From: Bacteroidales bacterium
GTDB taxonomy: Bacteria > Bacteroidota > Bacteroidia > Bacteroidales > F082
Length of the DNA stretch: 39,883 nucleotides
Reading direction: 5' to 3'
NCBI GenBank assembly: GCA_015488735.1
Contig: WFNG01000261.1
Location: 1-39,883 of the forward strand
The position numbers and the translations under genes were made by a program. The notes beneath the pieces were generated by a model. That model saw only the letters and a program-made list of their open reading frames with translations, was not told the DNA's origin and searched no databases. Shown here piece after piece: positions 7,798-15,257 of this stretch (its first letter is position 1; each line of letters opens with the position of its first letter).

Positions 7798-10320
7798 TCA
7801 ATGGTGACCACCTCCATACACGTGGTGATGTTTATGGGTAGGATGTTTAATGGTAGAGATAAACTTTTCATGCGATCTTCTGATTCCTTTGTGTTCCAGA
7901 TGTCTGTACATGGCCATTTTTGCCAGGTCTTCAATAAAAATCCACAAAATACAATAGCCCCAGATAAGCGCAACATTAGTCCAGCTGATAGGGGTTATCA
8001 ACCCCATCGGGTAAACAACGAACAACGTAGCCAGCACTTTGGTTGCCACTGCAGACCATAACAAAACAGGAGCCGGGTAGGGTTTCTTGTAGAATGGTCC
8101 TTTTGTTCTGGTTACAAACAGCGTAAGGTGCCCTGCCACTGCAAGTTTGAGGAAAATAAAAGTTTGAATATGCGCCAGGTCAAGATGCAGGTATTCTTTT
8201 GCAATTATCAGAATACCAAATGTTTCCACTACTCCTATGAGACCTAATACAGTAGAAATACTCAACACTCTCGTCATATCCCATTTTACCGGATTTTTAT
8301 TCAGGAATGTATTGTCGTAGGCAATGGTCATAATAGGCACATCGTTGAAAAAGGCGAGCAGGATAATTAACAGGGCCGTAATGGGATAAAAGTTAAAGAC
8401 CAGCATAGCTGCAACCACGAAAAACATAATACGGATGGTTTCGATAATACGGTACATCGCATAACTGTTCATCCTTTCAAAGATTTTTCTTGCTTCTGCG
8501 ACAGCATTAATAATAACAGATAGTCCAGGCAGGGTAAGAATAATATCGGCAGCAGCTCTGGCGGCATCCGTTGCCCCGCTTACTGCAATACCAAAATCAG
8601 CTTGTTTTAGTGCAGGGGCATCATTTACTCCATCACCGGTCATTCCGGTAATGTGGTTGCCAGCCTGTAGTGCTTTTACAATCCCGTATTTGTGTTCCGG
8701 GAATACTTCTGCAAAACCATCAGCCGCTTCAATTTGCTGTTCAATTTTTCGGTTAGGATGCTGAATATCCGAATCTTCTTTAAAAATGGCATCCACGCGT
8801 TGGATGTTTTTGCCCAACCCTAACTGACCGGAAATCTGACGGGCTATGGCAACATTGTCGCCGGTAACCATTTTGACAGAAATACCGTTTTCATTGGCTT
8901 TGGCAATGGTAGAGGCAGAATCTTCACGTGGCGGATCAAACAGCGTTAAGATGCCAAGAAATTGCCAGTTGCCGTTGGCTTCTTTTTTCGCTACACCCAA
9001 TGTTTTGTATCCTTTGGCGGCAAAATTTTCAACCTCTTCATTGGCTTTTTCCAGATCTTTGCCCTTTACCTTACAAAGGTCCATGATAACCTGGGTTGCT
9101 CCTTTGGTGGTGTTAAATTCTTTACCGTTGGTATCGGTCAATATGGCTTCTGTTCGTTTGCGAACCGGATCGAACGGAATATATTTTTTGAGAGAGTAGG
9201 AAGACAATACCTTTTTGTCTTTTAAACCGGATACTACCGTTAAGTCAATAGAATCATGGGTATCTGTTTCCGAAGAAAGGGAAGCATTTAGAATAAGTTC
9301 CTGCTCATCTTTTGCAGTAAATAACACAGAATCTCCCAGTGTTAATTTATTTTGTGTTAAAGTACCTGTTTTGTCAGAACATAATATTTCCAATCCTGCG
9401 GCTTCTTCTATGGCTTCCAGCCTGGATACAATTACCTTTTTCTTGGACAGCAGCAATGCTCCAACAGCCATAGTTACCGATAAAACGGCAGGCATGGCCA
9501 CCGGAATAGAGGCAACCGTTAAAATTAATGCAAACTGAATCAGGCTAATGAGATTATCTCCTCTTAACAGCTGCACAATAAATAAGATGGTAACTAAGCC
9601 TAAACTGAGAAAGATCAGGTAATCGCCAATATGAATAACGGCTTTTTGAAAATGGGAAGTAGCACCGGCATTAGAGACAAGGCCGGCTGTTTTGCCGAAA
9701 TAGGTATTGGCTCCGGTGGCGGCAACAACGCCTGTCATTTGTCCTTGTTTAACAATGGTACCGGAATAGCAAATATCGCCCGGTTTTTTATTGACAGGCA
9801 AAGATTCGCCGGTCAGTGCTGCCTGATCCACACTTACATAATCGCCGTCAAGCAATTTTAAATCGGCAGGAATAATATCGCCGATTTTTATTCGAACCAC
9901 ATCGCCCGGAACAATTTCACTGGCTTCAATTTCCTCCCATTTTCCATCGCGGAGAATCTTGGCTTTTAAAGCCAGCTGTGCTTTTAAAGCATCTAACGCG
10001 TTACTGGCTTTTAGTTCCTGCCAGAACCCGATGCCGGCATTAAACAGCAGCAATGCAAAAATTACATAGAAGTCGGTCCAGTGTTTTACCACAAGTGATA
10101 AAATAGCTGCAATTTCAATCATCCAGGGAATGGGACCCCAGAAATAACCCAAAAATTTGAGTATTATACTTTTGTGTTTTTCAGGCAATGCGTTGGGTCC
10201 AAACTCTTCCATGCGCTTTTTCGCCTCGTTAGAGGACAGCCCTTTGGCAGAAGTGTCTAGTTTCCGGAATACATCTTCCTTACCTAGTTTCTCTGCGTCT
10301 TTTATTGAAACTTGTTCCAT
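7798..10320 (-). CDS. P-type H+-ATPase (P3A class)
   Basis: An 840-residue plasma-membrane-type ATP-driven proton pump. The TGES actuator motif is at 170-173, PVAMP of helix M4 at 273-277, the phosphorylated D316 in CSDKTGTLT, and the hinge MTGDGVNDAPALKQADFGIA is complete. In M5-M6 the residues equivalent to the plant pump's proton-pathway Arg and Asp are present: R630 in TIRI and D660 in FFNDVPIMTI. The N-terminal cation-ATPase domain (1-70) is present; the long plant/fungal C-terminal autoinhibitory domain is not. Instead the tail ends in a His-rich stretch (HKHHHVYGGGHH). It lies 44 nt downstream of a 158-residue unknown gene, likely one operon. Proton specificity is inferred from class motifs; direction is export. 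Confidence 0.93.
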   Translation of the reverse strand: MEQVSIKDAEKLGKEDVFRKLDTSAKGLSSNEAKKRMEEFGPNALPEKHKSIILKFLGYFWGPIPWMIEIAAILSLVVKHWTDFYVIFALLLFNAGIGFWQELKASNALDALKAQLALKAKILRDGKWEEIEASEIVPGDVVRIKIGDIIPADLKLLDGDYVSVDQAALTGESLPVNKKPGDICYSGTIVKQGQMTGVVAATGANTYFGKTAGLVSNAGATSHFQKAVIHIGDYLIFLSLGLVTILFIVQLLRGDNLISLIQFALILTVASIPVAMPAVLSVTMAVGALLLSKKKVIVSRLEAIEEAAGLEILCSDKTGTLTQNKLTLGDSVLFTAKDEQELILNASLSSETDTHDSIDLTVVSGLKDKKVLSSYSLKKYIPFDPVRKRTEAILTDTNGKEFNTTKGATQVIMDLCKVKGKDLEKANEEVENFAAKGYKTLGVAKKEANGNWQFLGILTLFDPPREDSASTIAKANENGISVKMVTGDNVAIARQISGQLGLGKNIQRVDAIFKEDSDIQHPNRKIEQQIEAADGFAEVFPEHKYGIVKALQAGNHITGMTGDGVNDAPALKQADFGIAVSGATDAARAAADIILTLPGLSVIINAVAEARKIFERMNSYAMYRIIETIRIMFFVVAAMLVFNFYPITALLIILLAFFNDVPIMTIAYDNTFLNKNPVKWDMTRVLSISTVLGLIGVVETFGILIIAKEYLHLDLAHIQTFIFLKLAVAGHLTLFVTRTKGPFYKKPYPAPVLLWSAVATKVLATLFVVYPMGLITPISWTNVALIWGYCILWIFIEDLAKMAMYRHLEHKGIRRSHEKFISTIKHPTHKHHHVYGGGHH

Positions 10321-10364
10321 TTTTCTTTATTTTGGTTAATATTGGTTTTGTTATATTCGTGTTT

Positions 10365-10841
10365 TTATCCTAAAATTCTACGTAGTCGTTTATCTTCAAT
10401 CCTTCTAAGTTCATCCGAAACAAAAGGAAAAACAACGCCTTCCAGTGTGTCCTGTCTGTAATCTCGTGCGTGCGACACAAAGCCGAGTAACGCATCTTTA
10501 AACAGGATGCCTGTCGGATCGGGTATTTGATAAAGGAATGTTTTAACGGGTTTTAACAGCTGCTCAATTTTTTCTTTTCTTTTGTCAGAATCTTTGGGAA
10601 GCTCTTTATCCAGCATCTCAATATCGTTGATAAAAGATTCTTTAACCTTAATAAAATAATCTTTTAATGATTCATTGGCCTGATTACACAAGATGGAAAG
10701 ATATATCCTGGCTGACTTTTCTTCTGCGGGTACCAAATGGCCTTCTGCTACCTGACTGGCTACATACAAGGTAATCAAAGCGGGTACCTTGTAGATAATT
10801 TTTTGTAATTCTTCATTTTGCTTTTGAATAATTTCAATCAT
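10365..10841 (-). CDS. Unknown predominantly helical protein, cotranscribed with the H+-ATPase
   Basis: 158 residues, rich in Glu, Lys, Leu and Ile. It looks soluble: no signal peptide and no convincing membrane helix, with one mildly hydrophobic patch at about 19-31 (PALITLYVASQVA). The predicted structure is mostly alpha-helical, with a charged helix in the middle (about 80-97) and an Arg-rich C-terminus. I do not recognise the family. It sits 44 nt upstream of the P3A ATPase gene on the same strand behind a TATATTTG box, so it is the first gene of a two-gene operon; a role in controlling or assembling the pump is a guess from context only. Confidence 0.75.
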   Translation of the reverse strand: MIEIIQKQNEELQKIIYKVPALITLYVASQVAEGHLVPAEEKSARIYLSILCNQANESLKDYFIKVKESFINDIEMLDKELPKDSDKRKEKIEQLLKPVKTFLYQIPDPTGILFKDALLGFVSHARDYRQDTLEGVVFPFVSDELRRIEDKRLRRILG

Positions 10842-10893
10842 CTTTTATTTCTTTTAATTGTTGAATTTATCTTTATCACTTTTAGCTGCAATT

Positions 10894-10901
10894 CAAATAT
10901 A
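10894..10901 (-). promoter_or_regulatory. Bacteroidota -7 promoter box (TATATTTG) for the H+-ATPase operon
   Basis: Exact TAnnTTTG on the minus strand, 53 nt upstream of the 158-residue gene. No -33 TTTG was found at the normal distance. Confidence 0.55.
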
Positions 10902-11023
10902 TGTAAACTTCATAGCCTTGCTGCCTGTTTAATTAAAAATACCAATAGCTATCTTGTTGTGACAGTTAAGTTAAAACAAAAGTAAAGTTTTTTTTTATCT
11001 GTTTTATATAGCGAAATATAAAA

Positions 11024-11039
11024 TATCATAAATATGATA
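11024..11039. promoter_or_regulatory. Palindrome, candidate operator between divergent genes
   Basis: TATCATA and TATGATA are exact inverted copies separated by AA. It lies between the H+-ATPase operon and the FAD oxidoreductase gene. The symmetry fits a dimeric regulator, but the region is AT-rich and chance is possible. Confidence 0.35.
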
Positions 11040-11161
11040 GGGCATTCAGGTTAGATAAACAGAATACCGCATAGAAAAATTATTAAAACAGTTCCATACT
11101 TTTCTTTGTGGGGACTAATTAAAAAGATAACATTATCTTTACAGGACTAAAAGAATAAATC

Positions 11162-12688
11162 ATGAACTACGACAGCATTATTATCGGAGCCGGGCTGGGT
11201 GGATTGACTGCTGCAGCCAAACTGGCAAAAACCGGACAAAAGGTATTGGTTCTTGAGCAACACGATCTTCCCGGAGGATGTGCTACTACTTTTCAACGTA
11301 AAAAATTTACTATGGAAGTTGGTCTTCACGAAATGGATGGTTTTGGCGAAAATAGTTTTAAAAAGAAAATATTTGATGAGTTGGAAGTTTTCGATAATGT
11401 TGAATTTGTGAGACTTCCTGAGTTTTACCGTACAGTCTGGAAGGATATCGACTTTGTATTTCCCGAAAATTTCGAAGAGGCGAAAGCCAGGCTGAAAGAT
11501 ATGTTTCCCGAAGAGGCTGTTGCTATTGAGAAATATTTTCGTTTTATTTTGGGATTGGGATTAGAGATCGAAAACCTTCCCCGCACAAAAATGCAAAAAC
11601 GCATAAAAAAGTCACTGTTTCCACTCTTTTATCCAAAACTGGTACGCAGCACGCTTAATACAGCTGGTGGTTTTATGGATAAACTTTTTCATGATGAGCG
11701 GCTGAAAATGATTTTGTTGAGCAATTCTTCGTATTACCATGATAATCCTTACGATTTGTCTCTTTTTTATTTTGCTGCCGGGCAAAACGGTTATTATTCC
11801 AATGGAGGATACTTTATTAAGGGGGGATCACAAAAGCTTTCCAATTATCTGATGAATTATATTCGTCAGCAGGGAGGGGAAGTGCTTTTACGCAAAGAGG
11901 TTGTTTCGATTATTACGGAAAATGGCCGGGCTGTCGGGGTAAACTATCGTGAAGGTAAGACCATGAATTCGGCTGAGATACAAGCCTATGCCGGACAGGT
12001 TATTGCAAATGCTGCCATTCCGCTTGTTGCAAAAAAGCTGCTACATGGCGATGCGGGTATTCGCTTGCAGCAACAAACAGCCCAAATGAGGACAGGTCCT
12101 TCTGTTTTAACGGTTTATCTCGGATTTAAAAAGCCTCCTAAGGCAATTGGGAACAGGATTTACTCCACTTTTGTTATTGATGACAGCATCAGTAGTGCAA
12201 AAGACATTCTTTCAAATGCGCATGCAGGTTTCGATAAACGTTCTTTTGTTTTTGTAGATTATGGTATGATCGATTCCGGGCTGGCTCCCGAAGGGAAAGC
12301 TACAGGGGTTATTTGTACCATGGATTACGCATCGGACTGGAAAGATCTTGATAAAAAAACATATCGCTTAAAGAAAGCTGAAGTCGCTGAAAATCTCATT
12401 TCCCGGCTTGAAAAGATTCTTCCTGGCATAAAAAAAATTATTGAATACCAGGAAGTTGGTACACCGTTAACCATCGAACGTTATACATTTAACCCCGATG
12501 GAACGCCCTATGGCTATGCACAAAATCTTCATCAGTCTGCCCGCAAGCGGTTATCCAACAAAAGTATTGTTCCGGGGCTTTATTTTGCTTCTGCCTGGAG
12601 TTCTCCAGGGGGTGGTTTTACGGGTGCAATTCTTGCCGGCTATACCTGTGCTCTTAAGGTGCTGGAGGATACACGGGAAAAAGAATGA
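11162..12688 (+). CDS. FAD-dependent oxidoreductase, phytoene desaturase/carotenoid isomerase/retinol saturase superfamily
   Basis: 508 residues. The N-terminal dinucleotide-binding fold has GAGLGG (9-14) and the following acidic strand end VLVLEQ, then PGGCATTF, the pattern of the CrtI/CrtISO/RetSat group. The C-terminal FAD block is GLYFASAWSSPGGGFTGAI. There is no signal peptide and no strong membrane span; such enzymes are usually peripheral on the membrane and saturate, desaturate or isomerise polyene lipids. No crtB, crtE or other carotenoid gene is nearby, so the substrate is open. It is transcribed toward the TrkH gene with only 3 nt between their stop codons. Superfamily assignment is firm, specific reaction unknown. 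Confidence 0.85.
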   Translation: MNYDSIIIGAGLGGLTAAAKLAKTGQKVLVLEQHDLPGGCATTFQRKKFTMEVGLHEMDGFGENSFKKKIFDELEVFDNVEFVRLPEFYRTVWKDIDFVFPENFEEAKARLKDMFPEEAVAIEKYFRFILGLGLEIENLPRTKMQKRIKKSLFPLFYPKLVRSTLNTAGGFMDKLFHDERLKMILLSNSSYYHDNPYDLSLFYFAAGQNGYYSNGGYFIKGGSQKLSNYLMNYIRQQGGEVLLRKEVVSIITENGRAVGVNYREGKTMNSAEIQAYAGQVIANAAIPLVAKKLLHGDAGIRLQQQTAQMRTGPSVLTVYLGFKKPPKAIGNRIYSTFVIDDSISSAKDILSNAHAGFDKRSFVFVDYGMIDSGLAPEGKATGVICTMDYASDWKDLDKKTYRLKKAEVAENLISRLEKILPGIKKIIEYQEVGTPLTIERYTFNPDGTPYGYAQNLHQSARKRLSNKSIVPGLYFASAWSSPGGGFTGAILAGYTCALKVLEDTREKE

Positions 12689-12691
12689 TTT

Positions 12692-14488
12692 TTATCCAAC
12701 CATTACCGACGTTTCTGCATAACGGTATTTGGTGGAAATGACCCGTGTACTCAGTGCCATGGCTAAAGTAAGTGTACCAATCCTGCCCACAAACATGGAG
12801 AAAATAATAATGGCTTTCCCGGCTGCCGTTAAGGATGCTGTTATTCCCATGGAAAGCCCCACTGTGCCAAAAGCTGAGAATTCTTCAAAAAGTAATTTAA
12901 GCAGACTCACGCCAGGTTCTGTAATGGACAGGAAAAAGGTTGAGATAAAGATCATGGAAATGGAAAACAAAGCAATGGAATAGGCTTTGTCAATGGTAGT
13001 GAATGGCAGTGTTCTTTTAAAAAAGATAACGTTTTTTTCACCTTTAATAGTGGCGATAGCGGATTTTATAATGACGGCAAACGTGGTTACTTTAATTCCT
13101 CCTCCCGTTGACCCTGGGCCGGCACCCACAAACATCAGAAAAATGAAAAATATTAATACCGGTGTGGCCAGATGACCTATATTTACTGTATTAAAACCCG
13201 CTGTTCTGGTGGTAACAGATTGAAATATAGAAGTTACTGCCATCTGATACCAAGGTTCGCCCGACATACTGTTTCTTTCAAGAAAATAAAAAACAAGTGC
13301 CCCGACAGTAATGAGCGTTAGTGACATGTATAAAGTTATTTTTGTCCCGGTATTCAGTCTTCGCCAGGGTGTTTTTATCCTTTGGCGGATGCTTTTTATA
13401 CTAAAGGTATCCCGCATAGCCACAAATCCGAATCCTCCAAAAAAGATAAGGAATATAATAACTATCTGAAGTCCATACAGATTACGGATTCCGTTTTGAG
13501 CAAGGTTGTTTGAAAAAGTGGAAAATCCTGCATTGTTAAATGCCGAAATAGCATGAAAGACAGAATTAAATAACTGAGATTTCCAATTGGCAAAATGAAC
13601 ATCGCCCCATGAAAAATAGAGTAAAGCAGTTCCAATGATTTCCATTAATAAACTAAACTCAATAATACTGCGTAAAACGCTTTTTGAATCGGAAAGCCGG
13701 TCGGTACTCAGGAACTCTTTCATCATGGACTGGTACTTGATACTTCCTGATGTTTTTGAGAAGGTGGCAAAAAAAGTTGCAAATGAAATAATATTGATTC
13801 CGCCAAGTTGTATCAGAAGCATGATGATGAGCTTTCCTTTTAATGTGAAAAAAGTGGCGGTGTCCACCACGATGAGTCCGGTAACACAACTGGCACTGGT
13901 GGCTGTAAATAACGAGTTGATAAAATCAAAGTGATGGCCCACGGTCATCTCCGGTAGCATGAGCAATCCGGTTCCCACACTGATAAGTAATACGAACGAA
14001 AGAATGAGTAATGTGGCCGGTTTTAGGTTTAAAGCCGTAATTTTAGATCCAGATTTTCCAAGTTCAATGCCAACTATGGCAACAAAATAAAGCTGGAGCA
14101 GCAATAACGAATGGTTATTGATAAGGTCGTCAAATAAATCCCTAAAGATAAGCTTGTTAAATAATGTGGGGAAGATAATATAGAGAATAAAAAAAAGTAA
14201 AACCCCTCCTTCAAACCGGTGTTGTTTTATAAATTTCAGAGGATGAAAGTCATAAAAAACGAAAATGACATAACGAACAGAAAAGAAAATAAGGCTCAGC
14301 TCCATTATGCCTTCAATTAACCGATCGGAATGGGCATTTTTAGGAAATCCATAATAATAGATACCTGCACCGATTACCGAAGAAAGAACCAAAAAGCTAA
14401 GCACATGAAATGCTTTTTCAACAAACCCTTTGCTGTTGAAAATCCGGAGATTAATTTTTTCTCTTATTTTAAAAAGCCTGGAAGGCAT
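12692..14488 (-). CDS. TrkH/KtrB-family K+ uptake channel subunit
   Basis: A 598-residue integral membrane protein, longer than typical KtrB (about 450), with extra N-terminal hydrophobic segments before the conserved core. The four pore-loop signatures of the SKT superfamily can be read in order: SASCVTGL, AFNNAGFS, TRTAGFNT and FGTVGLSMG, each with the filter Gly. It takes up K+, probably with Na+ or proton coupling, and is gated by the RCK protein encoded just upstream (14494-15192, 5-nt gap). This pairing with a single-RCK partner resembles Ktr. It converges on the FAD oxidoreductase with a 3-nt gap and no room for a terminator. Confidence 0.93.
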   Translation of the reverse strand: MPSRLFKIREKINLRIFNSKGFVEKAFHVLSFLVLSSVIGAGIYYYGFPKNAHSDRLIEGIMELSLIFFSVRYVIFVFYDFHPLKFIKQHRFEGGVLLFFILYIIFPTLFNKLIFRDLFDDLINNHSLLLLQLYFVAIVGIELGKSGSKITALNLKPATLLILSFVLLISVGTGLLMLPEMTVGHHFDFINSLFTATSASCVTGLIVVDTATFFTLKGKLIIMLLIQLGGINIISFATFFATFSKTSGSIKYQSMMKEFLSTDRLSDSKSVLRSIIEFSLLMEIIGTALLYFSWGDVHFANWKSQLFNSVFHAISAFNNAGFSTFSNNLAQNGIRNLYGLQIVIIFLIFFGGFGFVAMRDTFSIKSIRQRIKTPWRRLNTGTKITLYMSLTLITVGALVFYFLERNSMSGEPWYQMAVTSIFQSVTTRTAGFNTVNIGHLATPVLIFFIFLMFVGAGPGSTGGGIKVTTFAVIIKSAIATIKGEKNVIFFKRTLPFTTIDKAYSIALFSISMIFISTFFLSITEPGVSLLKLLFEEFSAFGTVGLSMGITASLTAAGKAIIIFSMFVGRIGTLTLAMALSTRVISTKYRYAETSVMVG

Positions 14489-14493
14489 ACCGG

Positions 14494-15192
14494 CTAATCG
14501 TTTATGTCAATAAATTTCTGAATATCACGGGAACTGCCAAAAACAACAAGAAAATCATTTTCATCGATAATGGTGTTGTGGCGGGGAACCCCTTTGATAT
14601 GTTGTTTTACAACCAACTTGTTTCCCTCTTTTTCTTTCACTTCATTTTTAATAGTGACAAGGTTGATGTTGTAAGATTCGCGTAGCTGAATAGACTGAAG
14701 TGTTTGTCCAATAACAGATTTGGGTGCCTTTAATTCGGTAATTACGTAGCCATCGGGCAGATCCAGGAAATTAACAATACTTGGATTCAGCAGTCGTTCT
14801 GCAACCACGGCACCTACTGCATGCTCCGGTGAGAATATTTCTTTTAATCCCAGCTTTTCCAGGATTAACCGGTTTACCTTGCCTTTTGCCCTTACAATTA
14901 TCCTTTTGATATCCAGTTCGATAAGGTTAACTGCTGTGAGCAGCAGTTCTTCAAAATCTTCACCAATGGCAATAACTACGGCATCATAATTTTGGATATT
15001 TTGCGAAAGCAGTGCTTTTTTATCTGTCGAATCCAAAGCAACGGCATAAGCCACTTCGTTGGCAATATAATCCACTTTTTCCTGATTCTTGTCAATGGCC
15101 AGCACTTCAGCACCTTTCTCAGAGAGTGTACGCGCGATAGCTTCACCGAATTGGCCTATTCCAATGACAACAAACTGACTATTAGACATCAT
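14494..15192 (-). CDS. TrkA/KtrA-type RCK regulatory protein of K+ uptake
   Basis: 232 residues: one RCK_N Rossmann domain (VVIGIGQFG at the start, acidic D at the end of strand 2 in VLAIDKN) and one RCK_C domain (about 145-230). It forms the cytoplasmic gating ring of the K+ channel subunit encoded 5 nt downstream, sensing nucleotides (ATP/ADP or NAD(H)) by family analogy. The size (single RCK, about 220-230) matches KtrA rather than the duplicated TrkA of Escherichia coli. The start codon is doubled (Met-Met). A TACATTTG promoter box lies 20 nt upstream. Confidence 0.92.
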   Translation of the reverse strand: MMSNSQFVVIGIGQFGEAIARTLSEKGAEVLAIDKNQEKVDYIANEVAYAVALDSTDKKALLSQNIQNYDAVVIAIGEDFEELLLTAVNLIELDIKRIIVRAKGKVNRLILEKLGLKEIFSPEHAVGAVVAERLLNPSIVNFLDLPDGYVITELKAPKSVIGQTLQSIQLRESYNINLVTIKNEVKEKEGNKLVVKQHIKGVPRHNTIIDENDFLVVFGSSRDIQKFIDIND

Positions 15193-15211
15193 TTGGTTTT
15201 ATTTTATGAGG

Positions 15212-15219
15212 CAAATGTA
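15212..15219 (-). promoter_or_regulatory. Bacteroidota -7 promoter box (TACATTTG) for the K+ uptake operon
   Basis: Exact TAnnTTTG on the minus strand, 20 nt before the RCK gene, implying a very short leader. Confidence 0.5.
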
Positions 15220-15257
15220 AAGAAAATAAAGTGTTCCTGACAGGTACTTTTTCAGTA

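Larger units (their letters stand above)
10842..11161. other. Divergent intergenic region, AT-rich, with promoter boxes and a palindrome
   Basis: No ORF or RNA gene seen. It contains the minus-strand TATATTTG box (10894-10901), a perfect 7-2-7 inverted repeat TATCATA-AA-TATGATA (11024-11039), and a one-mismatch plus-strand box TATCTTTA (11135-11142) before the FAD oxidoreductase gene. Confidence 0.6.

Noticed and set aside
10842-11161. tRNA or small RNA gene in the divergent gap
   Set aside because: No cloverleaf or terminator-ended RNA could be recognised; only promoter boxes and a palindrome.
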